Below are positions 36,755 to 45,424 of a stretch of DNA of 64,000 bases, one piece after another. The notes beneath the pieces are model-generated. The model was given only the letters and a program-made list of their open reading frames with translations. It ran no database searches and was not told where the DNA came from. Within the stretch, counting starts at the first letter, position 1; every line of letters starts with the position of its first letter. The position numbers were made by a program, and so were the translations under genes. Source of the stretch: Synechococcus sp. CS-1328 (GTDB lineage Bacteria; Cyanobacteriota; Cyanobacteriia; PCC-6307; Cyanobiaceae); contig NZ_JAHLYT010000031.1 in NCBI RefSeq assembly GCF_025128095.1, positions 42,748 through 106,747 on the forward strand, given 5' to 3'.

Positions 36755-37597
36755 TTGACTTCGAAGCAATCGGTGTCGAAGGCCACGTCGCCTGCCCTGG
36801 CGCCCGCCACCTCGCCTGCTTTGCCAACGCGGGGAGTTGACCAGCTGGTGCTGCCCTTCGAGGATCTGCGGGAGGGGGTGCTGCTGAAGCGCTACAAGCG
36901 CTTCCTGGCGGACGTGCAACTCGACGACGGCACGGTGGTCACGGCCCACTGCGCCAACACCGGCCCGATGACCGGCGTGCTCCTTCCCGGTGGCCGGGTG
37001 CGGCTGCGCTATGCCCCGTCCCCCAGCCGCAAGCTCGCCTGGACCTGGGAGCAGGCCGAGGTGCCCGGCGCCGATGGAACGCCGCTCTGGGTGGGCATCA
37101 ACACGGCCCTGCCCAACCGCCTGGTGCGGGCCACGATCGAAGCCGGCCTGCTCGAGCCCTGGCTGGGGCCGATCGGGGCGGTGCGGGCCGAGGTGCCCTA
37201 CGGCCAGGGGCGGCGCAGCCGCATCGACCTGCTGCTCAGCCCGGCTGAGGGCAGCGCCGATCCCCGCCCGATCTATCTGGAAGTGAAGAACACCACCTGG
37301 ACCCGCGGCGATCTGGCCCTCTTCCCCGACACCGTGACCGAGCGGGGCCAGAAGCACCTGGAGGAACTGATCGGGGTGCTGCCCGCGGCGCGGGCCGTGC
37401 TGCTGCCCTGCCTGAGCCGCTCCGACGTGCGCCGCTTCGCCCCGGGCGATTCAGCCGATCCCCGTTACGGAGAGCTGTTCCGCCAGGCCCTGGCCGCGGG
37501 GGTGGAGGTGCTGCCCTGCATCTACGACATCCAGGCCGATGGCGTGCGCTGGCGCGGCCTGGCCGCGGTGCAGCCCAGCAGCGAAGCCGGGGAGTGA
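36755..37597 (+). CDS. sfsA: DNA/RNA nuclease SfsA
   Basis: A 280-residue member of the SfsA family, proposed in E. coli to be a sugar-fermentation regulator with a nuclease-like fold. Recognisable parts are LVLPFEDLREGVLLKRYKRFLADV, VTAHCANTGPMTGVLLPG, the SRIDLLL strand, YLEVKNTTWTR (PD-(D/E)xK-type core), FPDTVTERGQKHLEEL and the C-terminal CIYDIQADGVRW. The first ~25 residues, from a TTG start, are Ser/Ala/Pro-rich and poorly conserved, so translation could begin later. The nearest gene downstream is amt, 370 bases away. Confidence 0.9.
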   Translation: MTSKQSVSKATSPALAPATSPALPTRGVDQLVLPFEDLREGVLLKRYKRFLADVQLDDGTVVTAHCANTGPMTGVLLPGGRVRLRYAPSPSRKLAWTWEQAEVPGADGTPLWVGINTALPNRLVRATIEAGLLEPWLGPIGAVRAEVPYGQGRRSRIDLLLSPAEGSADPRPIYLEVKNTTWTRGDLALFPDTVTERGQKHLEELIGVLPAARAVLLPCLSRSDVRRFAPGDSADPRYGELFRQALAAGVEVLPCIYDIQADGVRWRGLAAVQPSSEAGE

Positions 37598-37893
37598 GCA
37601 CCGGGCGCCAGCCCCGAACCCTGAGGCCAACACTCCGGGAACATTCAGTCCGGGGATAGCAATCCGGGGCAAACAGCACAACAGGCCCTGGATGGCGCGC
37701 CCCAGGCGGGCGGCTCCGAGACGGGCAGCCCCGACTCAGGCGAAGCCAACATGTCATCCGTCAGGAGATAAACCAACCTTCAATAATCTGCCCCTGCAAT
37801 TCGTCAATCCCTCAGTGGAGTGCGCCACTGACGAGGGGGAAACCTTAATCATTCGCGGGCTTTTATGACCTTTTGCCCACGGGAATCAACTCG
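37598..37893. other. Gene-free spacer upstream of the amt promoter
   Basis: No convincing ORF or RNA gene. The last ~130 bases are noticeably less GC-rich than the surroundings. A 7-base inverted repeat TCAGTGG / CCACTGA (37812-37818 and 37825-37831, 6-base loop) lies about 63 bases before the NtcA box and could be an sfsA 3' structure or an additional operator. Confidence 0.4.
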
Positions 37894-37935
37894 GTACCGA
37901 TCACTACCGTCGACGCTTCCAGCCAGCGTCAAGGT
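37894..37935 (+). promoter_or_regulatory. NtcA box and -10 region of amt
   Basis: Perfect GTA-N8-TAC at 37894-37907. Twenty-two bases downstream is CAAGGT (37930-37935), a weak match to TAN3T (A at position 2 and T at position 6 fit). The spacing is that of class II NtcA-activated promoters. Transcription from here would give a ~25-base leader to the amt ATG at 37968. Confidence 0.65.
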
Positions 37936-37967
37936 AAGCAAGATCGCTGGAGAGGATTCTCCTTCAC

Positions 37968-39416
37968 ATGGCCCATGTTCCTGGGGCGCGGGGGGCATCC
38001 TCCCCCACCGCCGTCTTCGATCACGTCCGCAGCCGGATCCTCGCCGGTGTTCACGAACCACAATTGCGCCGCTCCGCCCTGGTGCTGCTGGCCGCCGGTG
38101 CAGGGCTGCTGCCGCTGTTCGCCTCCCCCGCCCAGGCCGCCCTGCAGAAGGTTCCCACCAATGGCGCCGACACTCTGCTGATGCTGATGGGCTCAGCCCT
38201 GGTGCTGCTGATGACCCCCGGCCTGGCGTTCTTCTACGGCGGCTTCACGCGGGCGAAGAACGTGTTGAACACGATGATGATGAGCTTCTTCCTGATGGGG
38301 CTGATCGGAGTGGTGTGGGTGGTGATCGGCTACAGCCTCGCCTTCGACACCGGCTTCCAGAGCCCCTTCATCGGCGGACTTGGCGCCATGTGGCTCACGG
38401 GCCTGGGTGGCGAACTGGGTGATGCCCCGCTTGCTGATGGCTTTGCTATTTCCGCCACCTCCTTTGCCCTCTTCCAGGGCATGTTCGCGATCATCACCCC
38501 CGCCCTGATCTCAGGGGCCCTGGTGGAGCGCATTAACTTCAAGGCCTGGTTCTGGTTTTCCCTGCTCTGGAGCCTGCTGATCTATTGCCCCATGGCGAAG
38601 ATGGTGTGGGGCGGAGGCTTTCTTGGCCCTCTCGGATTGGGAGCGATCGACTTCGCCGGCGGCACCGTGGTCCACATTGCCGCCGGGGTTGCCGCCCTGG
38701 TTTCCGCCGCCATCGTGGCGCCTCGGACCCAGTGGCCCGAAAGCAACCGGCCACCCCACAATGTGCCGTTCATTCTGCTGGGTGCCGGCCTGCTCTGGTT
38801 CGGCTGGTTCGGCTTCAACGGCGCCAGCTATTTCGCCGCCAGCGCCGCCGGCCTCTCCTTCCTCACCACCACCACCTCAGCATCGGCGGCGATGCTCACC
38901 TGGTGCCTGATCGAGTGGTTCAAGGACGGCAAACCCACGGCAGTGGGCGCCGCCACTGGAGCCGTCGCCGGCCTGGTGGGCATCACCCCCGCCGCCGGCT
39001 TCGTCTACATCCCCCAGGCGCTGCTGATCGGTGCGGTGGTCTCGGCCGCGTGCCTCGCGGCCGTACGGATCAAGCCGCACATGAAGATCGACGATTCCCT
39101 CGATGCCTTCATGGTGCATGGTGTGGGCGGCACGGTTGGCGCCCTGCTCACCGGCCTGCTCGCCGTGCCGGCCCTGGTGCCGGCCGATTACTTTCCTGTC
39201 TCCGCCCAGCTCCTTGCCGATGGCGGCAACGGCGCCCTGTTCCTGGCTCAGCTCAAGGCTGTGGTGATCACCTACGGCTTCGTGGGGCTCGGCACGGCGC
39301 TGATTCTCTGGTTCGTGGGGTCCATCGTGGGCCTGCGGGTCAGCCCAGAGACCGAAGAACGCGGCCTCGACTTCGTGGTCCATGGCGAAGAGGCCTACGA
39401 CCCCATGACCTACTGA
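37968..39416 (+). CDS. amt: Ammonium transporter Amt
   Basis: A 482-residue Amt/Mep/Rh channel for ammonium uptake. A cleavable signal peptide (cleavage near SPAQA, residue ~55) precedes 11 membrane helices. Key sites are the FFYGGFTRAKN segment, the pore histidines in DFAGGTVVHIAAG and DAFMVHGVGG, and the WFGFNGASYFA region. A GGAGAGG ribosome-binding sequence at 37949 sits inside a small inverted repeat (GGAGA-GGAT-TCTCC). A perfect NtcA box lies upstream and a PII gene starts 19 bases downstream, so channel gating by PII is likely. Confidence 0.95.
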   Translation: MAHVPGARGASSPTAVFDHVRSRILAGVHEPQLRRSALVLLAAGAGLLPLFASPAQAALQKVPTNGADTLLMLMGSALVLLMTPGLAFFYGGFTRAKNVLNTMMMSFFLMGLIGVVWVVIGYSLAFDTGFQSPFIGGLGAMWLTGLGGELGDAPLADGFAISATSFALFQGMFAIITPALISGALVERINFKAWFWFSLLWSLLIYCPMAKMVWGGGFLGPLGLGAIDFAGGTVVHIAAGVAALVSAAIVAPRTQWPESNRPPHNVPFILLGAGLLWFGWFGFNGASYFAASAAGLSFLTTTTSASAAMLTWCLIEWFKDGKPTAVGAATGAVAGLVGITPAAGFVYIPQALLIGAVVSAACLAAVRIKPHMKIDDSLDAFMVHGVGGTVGALLTGLLAVPALVPADYFPVSAQLLADGGNGALFLAQLKAVVITYGFVGLGTALILWFVGSIVGLRVSPETEERGLDFVVHGEEAYDPMTY

Positions 39417-39435
39417 TTCTGAGGAACGAACAACC

Positions 39436-39774
39436 ATGAAACAGATCACAACGGTGGTGCGTCCCTCCAAGGTCGATGCCATCAAGACCGCCCTCGTCGC
39501 CATCGATGTGGTGGGCATGACCATCAACGACGTCCGGGGCTTCGGCCGCCAGAAGGGCCAGGTGGAGCGCTATCGCGGCAATGAATTCAAGGTGGAATTC
39601 CTGTCGAAGATGCGGATCACCACTGTGGTGGCCGACGACAAGGTGGAGGCGGCCATTGCCGCCATCACCGAGGCGGCACGCACCGGCGAGATCGGTGACG
39701 GCAAGATCTTCGTCACCCCGGTGGACACCGTGGTGAGGATCCGCACAGGCGACCGGGGCGACGTCGCCCTCTGA
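39436..39774 (+). CDS. PII family signalling protein, amt-linked (GlnB/GlnK type)
   Basis: A 112-residue trimeric PII protein sensing 2-oxoglutarate and ATP/ADP. Conserved ligand residues are present: GFGRQKGQ (Arg38, Gln39), Lys58, TGEIGDGKIF (Gly84-Phe92, Lys90) and RIRTG (Arg101, Arg103). The T-loop reads RYRGNEFKVEF, so position 49 is Asn (the phosphorylated Ser49 of cyanobacterial GlnB) and position 51 is Phe (the modified Tyr of proteobacterial PII); position 11 is Ser instead of the usual Phe. Known covalent control is therefore excluded. Linkage to amt is typical of GlnK. It is probably a second PII specialised for Amt. Confidence 0.93.
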   Translation: MKQITTVVRPSKVDAIKTALVAIDVVGMTINDVRGFGRQKGQVERYRGNEFKVEFLSKMRITTVVADDKVEAAIAAITEAARTGEIGDGKIFVTPVDTVVRIRTGDRGDVAL

Positions 39775-39849
39775 GTCGACCCACAAGTCCGCGGCCCCAC
39801 CGGGGCAGCGGCAGCCCCCATAGAGTTGGGCCCCCCGTGCCAGGCCGCT

Positions 39850-41049
39850 GTGGATACCCGCGCCTTCAAACGCTCACTGCATCACTCGGAGCGTTACAAC
39901 CGCCGCGGCTTCGGCCTCGGCGAGGAGGTGGCCGGCAGCCTGCAGACGGCCTACCAGAGCGATCTGATCGCCACCCTGCGCGAGAGCGGCCACACCCTGC
40001 GACGCGGCCGCCTGACGGTGCGGCTGGCCGAAGCCTTCGGCTTCTGCTGGGGGGTGGAGCGGGCCGTGGCCATGGCCTACGAGACCCGGCGCCACTATCC
40101 GAGCGAACGGATCTGGATCACCAACGAGATCATCCACAATCCCTCGGTGAACGATCACCTGCGCCAGATGAACGTCCTGTTCATCCCGGTCGAGGGCGGC
40201 GTCAAGGACTTCTCCGATGTGGCCCGTGGCGATGTGGTGATCCTGCCCGCCTTCGGCGCCACCGTGCAGGAGATGCAGCTGCTGAACGAGCGCGGCTGCC
40301 ACATCGTGGACACCACCTGTCCCTGGGTGTCGAAGGTGTGGAACACGGTGGAGAAACACAAGAAGCACGCCTTCACCTCGATCATCCACGGCAAGGTGAA
40401 GCACGAGGAGACCCTGGCCACCAGCTCCTTTGCGGGCACCTACCTGGTGGTGCTCGACCTGGCCGAAGCCCAGATGGTCTGCGATTACATCCTCGGCCGC
40501 GGCACCGCCGACCGCGACGCCTTCATGGCCCGCTTCGCCAAGGCCTGCTCCCCCGGCTTCGATCCCGACCGTGACCTGATCCGGGTGGGGGTCGCCAACC
40601 AGACCACCATGCTCAAGAGCGAGACCGAGGAAATCGGCCGCCTGGTGGAGCGCACCATGCTGGAGCGCTTCGGTCCGGTGGAACTGAACGAGCACTTCCT
40701 CGCCTTCAACACCATCTGTGACGCCACCCAGGAACGGCAGGACGCCATGTTCTCCCTGGTGGATGAGCCCCTCGATCTGATGGTGGTGATCGGCGGCTAC
40801 AACTCCTCCAACACCACCCACCTGCAGGAGATCGCGGTGAGCCGCGGAATCCGCTCCTTTCACATCGACACCCCCGAACGGATCGGACCGGGCAACCGGA
40901 TCGAGCACATGCCCCTCGGCGCCGAGCTGGCGGTGGAGGATCCGTTCCTGCCGGACGGGCCGATCCGGGTGGGCATCACCTCAGGCGCCTCCACGCCAGA
41001 CCGGGTGGTGGAAGACGTGATCGAGCGGCTGATCGGCCTGACCTCCTGA
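39850..41049 (+). CDS. ispH: 4-hydroxy-3-methylbut-2-enyl diphosphate reductase IspH
   Basis: The last enzyme of the MEP pathway, an iron-sulfur reductase producing IPP and DMAPP. The 399-residue protein is the long cyanobacterial/plant form. Cluster cysteines are visible in [23 protein letters not shown] and [19 protein letters not shown] and [10 protein letters not shown] are also typical. I chose the GTG at 39850 giving the family N terminus [21 protein letters not shown]; an in-frame TTG at 39826 is less likely. It follows the PII gene on the same strand, with a 75-base gap. Confidence 0.96.
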   Translation: MDTRAFKRSLHHSERYNRRGFGLGEEVAGSLQTAYQSDLIATLRESGHTLRRGRLTVRLAEAFGFCWGVERAVAMAYETRRHYPSERIWITNEIIHNPSVNDHLRQMNVLFIPVEGGVKDFSDVARGDVVILPAFGATVQEMQLLNERGCHIVDTTCPWVSKVWNTVEKHKKHAFTSIIHGKVKHEETLATSSFAGTYLVVLDLAEAQMVCDYILGRGTADRDAFMARFAKACSPGFDPDRDLIRVGVANQTTMLKSETEEIGRLVERTMLERFGPVELNEHFLAFNTICDATQERQDAMFSLVDEPLDLMVVIGGYNSSNTTHLQEIAVSRGIRSFHIDTPERIGPGNRIEHMPLGAELAVEDPFLPDGPIRVGITSGASTPDRVVEDVIERLIGLTS

Positions 41050-41053
41050 CCGG

Positions 41054-41077
41054 CCTGATCACCTGATCACCTGATCA
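41054..41077. repeat. Three perfect CCTGATCA units after ispH
   Basis: CCTGATCA is repeated three times exactly, starting five bases after the ispH stop, followed by a related CTCGATCAG. Each unit contains the palindrome TGATCA. A role in 3'-end formation is possible but unproven. Confidence 0.85.
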
Positions 41078-41283
41078 CTCGATCAGCGTGCTGCAGCGGC
41101 CCCTGAATCGGGAAACCACCGCAGAAGGGCCTTCGTGGCAAGGATTCCTTTACATTGTTTGATGGCTTGGCCGGTGGGGCTGCCGCTTCGTCCGTTGCCT
41201 GTCCCGCTTTGACGACGACCGCCCTGAGCGATCTCCACTCCAGCCCCATCAGCGACGGAGCTGCCGCCGAGGGTTCCGAGCCG

Positions 41284-41898
41284 ATGGTCCCAGGGGTGAG
41301 CTTGCGTGATGGCGACGACGATCGGGTGCGGCGCTACGCCTCCACCTTCGCCGACCTGATGGAAATGCGCGCTCCTGCCGAGCAGGTGGGCCGCTACCTG
41401 GATCGCCACGAAGGCTGGTTCCGGCGTTGCGCCGCCCCCATGACCGTTCAGCCCCACGGCAGCAACGGCTATGTGCTCACCCTGGGGCGTTTCGGCAATT
41501 TCGGCTTCGAGGTGGAGCCCACGATCGGCCTGGAACTGCTTCCCCAGGCTGAAGGCGTCTACCGGATCGTGACCTTGCCGCAGGTCACGGCCGGAACGGG
41601 GCTGGAGGGCCTCTACGACGTCGACTTCAACGCAGCCCTGCGGCTGGATGAGACCTCGCCAGAAACCGAGGAGGAGGGCCCACTCACCCTGGTGCGCTGG
41701 GAGCTGGATCTGAGTGTCTGGATCCGCTTGCCCAAGGTGATCAGCCTGCTGCCCGACTCCCTGGTGCAGAGCAGCGGCGACCATCTGCTGCGCCAGATCG
41801 TGCGGCAGATCTCACGTCGGCTCACCTGGAAGGTGCAGGAGGATTTCCACGCCACCCACGGGCTCGACTGTCCGCCGCGGCGCCGCGCCCAGTTCTGA
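41284..41898 (+). CDS. DUF1997 family protein
   Basis: About 204 residues from the ATG at 41284. An in-frame TTG at 41155 would add 43 low-complexity Ala/Ser-rich residues, so I prefer the shorter form, which starts just before RRYASTFADLMEMRAP. The protein contains GWFRRCAAPMTVQP, ALTLGRFGNFGFE-like and LDLSVWIRLPKVISLLPD segments, then QISRRLTWKVQEDFHATHG, the pattern of cyanobacterial and plastid DUF1997 proteins (SRPBCC-like fold). The function is unknown. It converges with the DUF4079 gene. Confidence 0.8.
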   Translation: MVPGVSLRDGDDDRVRRYASTFADLMEMRAPAEQVGRYLDRHEGWFRRCAAPMTVQPHGSNGYVLTLGRFGNFGFEVEPTIGLELLPQAEGVYRIVTLPQVTAGTGLEGLYDVDFNAALRLDETSPETEEEGPLTLVRWELDLSVWIRLPKVISLLPDSLVQSSGDHLLRQIVRQISRRLTWKVQEDFHATHGLDCPPRRRAQF

Positions 41899-41922
41899 GG
41901 CGGCATCGCAACGGCTCAGCGT

Positions 41923-42393
41923 TCAGCGGCTGGTCCAGATCTTGTTGACGATCTGCATGCCGCTCAACGCCTGCCAGAGAAACAGGGTCATCACGCTCAT
42001 GTTCAGACCCACGTGCACCTTGCGGGCGATCAGATTGCCCTGCTGCATCAGCGGCGAGAGCGCCGAAGCCAGCGCGATCAGCGAGGTCATGGCGATCCCC
42101 ACCAGCAGGTGCGGCCCCACGAACAACTTGCCGTTGTTGAGGTAGGTGACGGCCATGCCACCGAAGGTGCCCAGCACCATCACGGCCAGCACCACACTGC
42201 CCAGCTGGTAGTGGCGACGGGCGAACTGCCCCTTGATCAGTTCCTTGCGATCTTCGGCGGCGGCGGTGCGGGTCTTCTTGGCCTTGATGCCGAGCAGCAT
42301 GGCGTAGCCCGAGAGGGCCAGCAGCCCCCACATCAACAGGGGATGCAGGAAGTTGAGGCCGAAGGCCAGGGAGCTGGGAAGGGCGATGGGCAT
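41923..42393 (-). CDS. DUF4079 family membrane protein
   Basis: A 156-residue protein with four predicted helices. It starts MPIALPSSLAFGLNFLHPLLMWG, has a basic cytoplasmic loop (GIKAKKTRTAAAEDRKELIKG), then QLGSVVLAVMVLGTFGGM, VGPHLLVGIAMTSL and a final helix. His residues in or next to helices (HPLLMW, RHYQLGS, PHLLVG, KVHVGLN) recall cytochrome b561-like proteins, and heme binding has been suggested for this family; that is inference here. It is downstream of purH on the same strand, 64 bases away. Confidence 0.78.
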   Translation of the reverse strand: MPIALPSSLAFGLNFLHPLLMWGLLALSGYAMLLGIKAKKTRTAAAEDRKELIKGQFARRHYQLGSVVLAVMVLGTFGGMAVTYLNNGKLFVGPHLLVGIAMTSLIALASALSPLMQQGNLIARKVHVGLNMSVMTLFLWQALSGMQIVNKIWTSR

Positions 42394-42457
42394 GGCGGAA
42401 GTCGGCCGCTCAGGGGCGGCTCGGGGGATGGCAGCGAAGCTACAACTCACCGCCAAC

Positions 42458-44041
42458 TCAGTGCAGAAAGTGACGCCGGCCGGTGCAGACCATCGCCAGG
42501 CCGAGGTCGTCGCAGGCGCTGATCGAGTCGCCATCCCGCACGCTGCCGCCCGGCTGGATCACGGCGCTGATGCCATGGGCCGCGGCCAGGCGCACCGTGT
42601 CGTCGAAGGGGAAGAAGCCATCACTGGCGAGCACCGCACCCTGGGCCCGTTCGCCGGCCGCCTCCAGGGCCAGCCGCGCCGATCCCACCCGGTTCATCTG
42701 ACCGGCACCGATGCCGAGGCTCTGGCCGCCACGGGCGACGCTGATGGCATTGGAGCGCACATGGCGCACCACCCGCCAGGCAAAGCGCAGGTCGTCGAGT
42801 TCCGCCTCCGTGGGCTGGCGGCGGCTCGCCACCTGCCAGGCGTCTTCCTCCACGGGCTGATCATCGAACGCCTGGACCAGCACGCCACCGAGCACGCTGC
42901 GCAACTGCTGACGCGGCGCGGCGGCGATGGCGGCCGGGCTGAGCTCCAGCAAGCGCAGGTTGGCCTTGGCCGCCAGGGCGGCGCGGGCCTCGGCGTCGTA
43001 GGCCGGTGCCACCACGCACTCCAGGAAGAGGCCGGTGAGATGGGCCGCGGCCGCGCCATCCACCGGGCCGTTCAGCGCCACGATGCCGCCGAAGGCCGAC
43101 ACCCGATCGGCATCCAGGGCGCGCAGCAGGGCCTCGGCGCTGCTGCTGCCGGTGGCGACACCGCAGGGGTTGGTGTGCTTCACCACCACCGCCGCCGGCT
43201 GCTGGCGCTGCTCGCCGTAGCCGAACTCCCGCACCGTGGCCAGAGCGGCCTCCAGGTCGATGAGGTTGTTGTAACTGAGTTCCTTGCCCTGCAGCTGGCT
43301 TGCCGCGCCCCAGCCGGCAGCGGGCGCGCTGTACCAGGTGGCGCTTTGGTGGGGATTCTCTCCATAACGGAGGCTCTGGCGCGCTGGCAGGTCCAGTCGC
43401 AGGGGCGCGGCCGCCGCAGGCTCGCTCGTGCCAGAGGTCGCTGCCGCAAGCTCCTCAGCCGCCAGACGCTCCGCCAGCCAGGTGCTGATCGCGGCGTCGT
43501 AGGCGGCGGTGTGGCGGTAGGCCGCCAGGGCCAGCTGCCGGCGCAGGGCCCGGTCCACCCGGCCGGCGGCCAGGGCTTCCAGGAAGCTGGGGTACTGGTC
43601 CGGATCGGTCAGCACCGCCACGTCGTCGTGGTTCTTGGCAGCGGCGCGCACCATCGCCGGCCCGCCGATGTCGATGTTCTCGATCGCCGTCTCAAAGGCC
43701 ACGGCCGGATCGGCCACGGTTTCGCGGAAGGGATAGAGGTTCACCACCACCACATCGATGGCCTCGATGTGGTGGGCGGCCAGGTCGGCCAGATGGGAGG
43801 CCTCGGAGCGGCGGGCGAGGATGCCGCCATGGATGCGGGGGTGCAGCGTCTTGACCCGCCCGCCGAGGATCTCGGGAGCGCCGGTGTGCTCGGCCACCTT
43901 GGTGACGCTCAGGCCAGCGGCGGCCAGGGCCGCGGCGGTGCCGCCGCTGGAGATCAGCCGGTAGCCCGCCTCCAGCAGGCCCTGAGCCAGGGGCACCAGA
44001 TCCCGCTTGTCGGACACACTCAGGAGGGCCGTGGGCGCCAT
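42458..44041 (-). CDS. purH: Bifunctional AICAR formyltransferase/IMP cyclohydrolase
   Basis: Catalyses the last two steps of IMP synthesis. The 527-residue protein has the N-terminal MGS-like cyclohydrolase domain ([38 protein letters not shown]) and the C-terminal transformylase domain ([23 protein letters not shown] with the catalytic Lys-His pair; SDGFFPFDD). It depends on 10-formyl-tetrahydrofolate, linking it to GlyA. It is divergent from the esterase gene. Confidence 0.97.
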   Translation of the reverse strand: MAPTALLSVSDKRDLVPLAQGLLEAGYRLISSGGTAAALAAAGLSVTKVAEHTGAPEILGGRVKTLHPRIHGGILARRSEASHLADLAAHHIEAIDVVVVNLYPFRETVADPAVAFETAIENIDIGGPAMVRAAAKNHDDVAVLTDPDQYPSFLEALAAGRVDRALRRQLALAAYRHTAAYDAAISTWLAERLAAEELAAATSGTSEPAAAAPLRLDLPARQSLRYGENPHQSATWYSAPAAGWGAASQLQGKELSYNNLIDLEAALATVREFGYGEQRQQPAAVVVKHTNPCGVATGSSSAEALLRALDADRVSAFGGIVALNGPVDGAAAAHLTGLFLECVVAPAYDAEARAALAAKANLRLLELSPAAIAAAPRQQLRSVLGGVLVQAFDDQPVEEDAWQVASRRQPTEAELDDLRFAWRVVRHVRSNAISVARGGQSLGIGAGQMNRVGSARLALEAAGERAQGAVLASDGFFPFDDTVRLAAAHGISAVIQPGGSVRDGDSISACDDLGLAMVCTGRRHFLH

Positions 44042-44133
44042 GGCGGCAGGGGAGGGGGCGTAAGGCCCAACCTACGCAGAGGCAGCAGTGCATGGCCTCT
44101 CCGCATGATTGGAACGCTCCTGCCGCCGCCGCC

Positions 44134-44784
44134 ATGACCAGCCCCTTCTCTTCTGACCCTGAGCAGCTCCGCCTCGGCCCGGAGCAGGCGGCCACGCGGC
44201 TGGTGCTGCTGCACGGCTGGGGGGCCGATGCCGACGACCTGCTCGATCTGGGCGAGTTGCTGGTGGGTCCGGAGGTGAGCGTGGTGGCGCTGCGGGCGCC
44301 CGACCCTCATCCGGCTGGCCAGGGGCGGCAGTGGTACGACCTGCAGCAACCGGAATGGCCCCAGTTGCCCCAGGCCCGCAGCGATCTGCGCCAGCGGCTC
44401 AAGCAACTGGCGACCACTGTTCCCCTGGCGAACACCGCGCTGCTGGGCTTCTCCCAGGGCGCCGCCATGGCGATCGATGTGGCCACCAGCGCCAGCACCG
44501 AGGGGCTGCCACTGGCGGCGCTGGTGAGCTGCAGCGGCTATCCCCATCCCGGCTGGCAGCCAGGCCCTCTGCACACGCCTGTGCTGCTCACCCATGGCGA
44601 ACAGGACCCGGTGGTGCCCTTCGCGGCCAGCCTCGAACTGGAACGGCAGCTTGCCCGGGTGGCCCAGCCAACGCAGCCGGTGCGGCGCCTGGCCTTCGTC
44701 GGCGGTCACACGATCGAGGCAGACCTACTGCCGCGGATCCGTGCCTTCCTGGCCCAGCACCTCAAGCCCTCAACAACCGATTGA
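44134..44784 (+). CDS. Carboxylesterase/phospholipase-type alpha/beta hydrolase
   Basis: A 216-residue alpha/beta hydrolase of the acyl-protein thioesterase/carboxylesterase group. The catalytic triad is visible: Ser in LLGFSQGAAMA (residue ~111), Asp in THGEQDPVVPF and His in VGGHTIEADLLPRI. The oxyanion region is LLHGWGADADDLLDLG near residue 26. I chose the ATG at 44134 (MTSPFSS); an in-frame ATG at 44092 adds 14 Ala-rich residues. The substrate is unknown. Confidence 0.85.
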   Translation: MTSPFSSDPEQLRLGPEQAATRLVLLHGWGADADDLLDLGELLVGPEVSVVALRAPDPHPAGQGRQWYDLQQPEWPQLPQARSDLRQRLKQLATTVPLANTALLGFSQGAAMAIDVATSASTEGLPLAALVSCSGYPHPGWQPGPLHTPVLLTHGEQDPVVPFAASLELERQLARVAQPTQPVRRLAFVGGHTIEADLLPRIRAFLAQHLKPSTTD

Positions 44785-44952
44785 TGCTCCGACCCCGGTT
44801 CGCGAGCATCCAGGGCCCCAGCAGAAGCGGAGGCTTCAAGGGAGCCGCATCGCCAATAAGCGAGGGCGCCGGCCGCTCCGAGCAAGCCTGTTGGGAAGAG
44901 CGCGAAACTCAAACTGGTGCCCAGAGCAAACCGAAGTCCCCCCAAGCAACAT

Positions 44953-44977
44953 GAGGCCCTCCACCAGGGAGGGCCTC
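44953..44977. terminator. Strong hairpin in the esterase-DUF3155 spacer
   Basis: Perfect 10-base inverted repeat GAGGCCCTCC / GGAGGGCCTC with a 5-base loop, between two convergent genes (esterase end 44784, DUF3155 end 45053). There is no T-run on either strand. It probably terminates or protects one or both transcripts. The rest of this 268-base spacer holds nothing I can assign. Confidence 0.6.
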
Positions 44978-45052
44978 AGCAGTCGCTAGCCCTCAGGGGC
45001 CAATGGTTCGAATCAGCGGGCAAGCTTCAATGGCCACGTGCACGGGCAACCT

Positions 45053-45424
45053 TCAAACGAAGGCGTATTCGTATTCCTCCATTTCCTCCCAGTCGTCGGA
45101 GGCCATGGCTTCCAGACCCTCGAACAGCACCTCCTCGCCGATCTGATCGACAATCAGACGCAGGGAGGGGAAGAGGAAGTGGTTCTCTTCGGCGTACTGA
45201 GCGCTGAACAGGCCCTTCTCACCCCAGAAGAAGCGGTCCGTGGTGTGCTCGTTGCGGCGCACGTTGAGGATGGCCGGAGCTTCCAGTCCCACTTCGGCGA
45301 TGTAGCGACGCGCCGCGGTGACCGGCTTGTGGGAGCCGGTTTCGAGGTTGTGGGTGGAGACATGGGCCAGAACACGCTGGCCGGCGAGGCGGCGACGGCT
45401 GATCCGCTTGCGCTTTTTCGACAT
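45053..45424 (-). CDS. DUF3155 family protein
   Basis: A 123-residue soluble protein with the highly basic N terminus MSKKRKRISRRRLAGQRVLAHV and an acidic C terminus (DDWEEMEEYEYAF), a charge polarity that suggests nucleic-acid or ribosome contact at one end. In between is AARRYIAEVGLEAPAILNVRRNEHTTDRF-type sequence, FFWGEKGLFSAQYAEENHFLFPSL. This matches cyanobacterial DUF3155, of unknown function. The ATG at 45424 is chosen because conserved sequence starts there. A long divergent spacer separates it from the histidine kinase gene. Confidence 0.85.
   Translation of the reverse strand: MSKKRKRISRRRLAGQRVLAHVSTHNLETGSHKPVTAARRYIAEVGLEAPAILNVRRNEHTTDRFFWGEKGLFSAQYAEENHFLFPSLRLIVDQIGEEVLFEGLEAMASDDWEEMEEYEYAFV

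Noticed and set aside
37872..38181. ORF overlapping the amt start in another frame
   Set aside because: Pro/Arg-rich with no conserved features; the amt frame carries the signal peptide and the ribosome-binding site.
44706..44945. 80-codon - strand ORF with hydrophobic stretches in the esterase-DUF3155 spacer
   Set aside because: It overlaps the conserved 3' end of the esterase gene (the catalytic His region), has an arbitrary start and no family resemblance.
45005..45020. GGTTCGAATC, resembling a tRNA or tmRNA T-loop
   Set aside because: No 5-base T stem and no acceptor or anticodon arm can be built around it.
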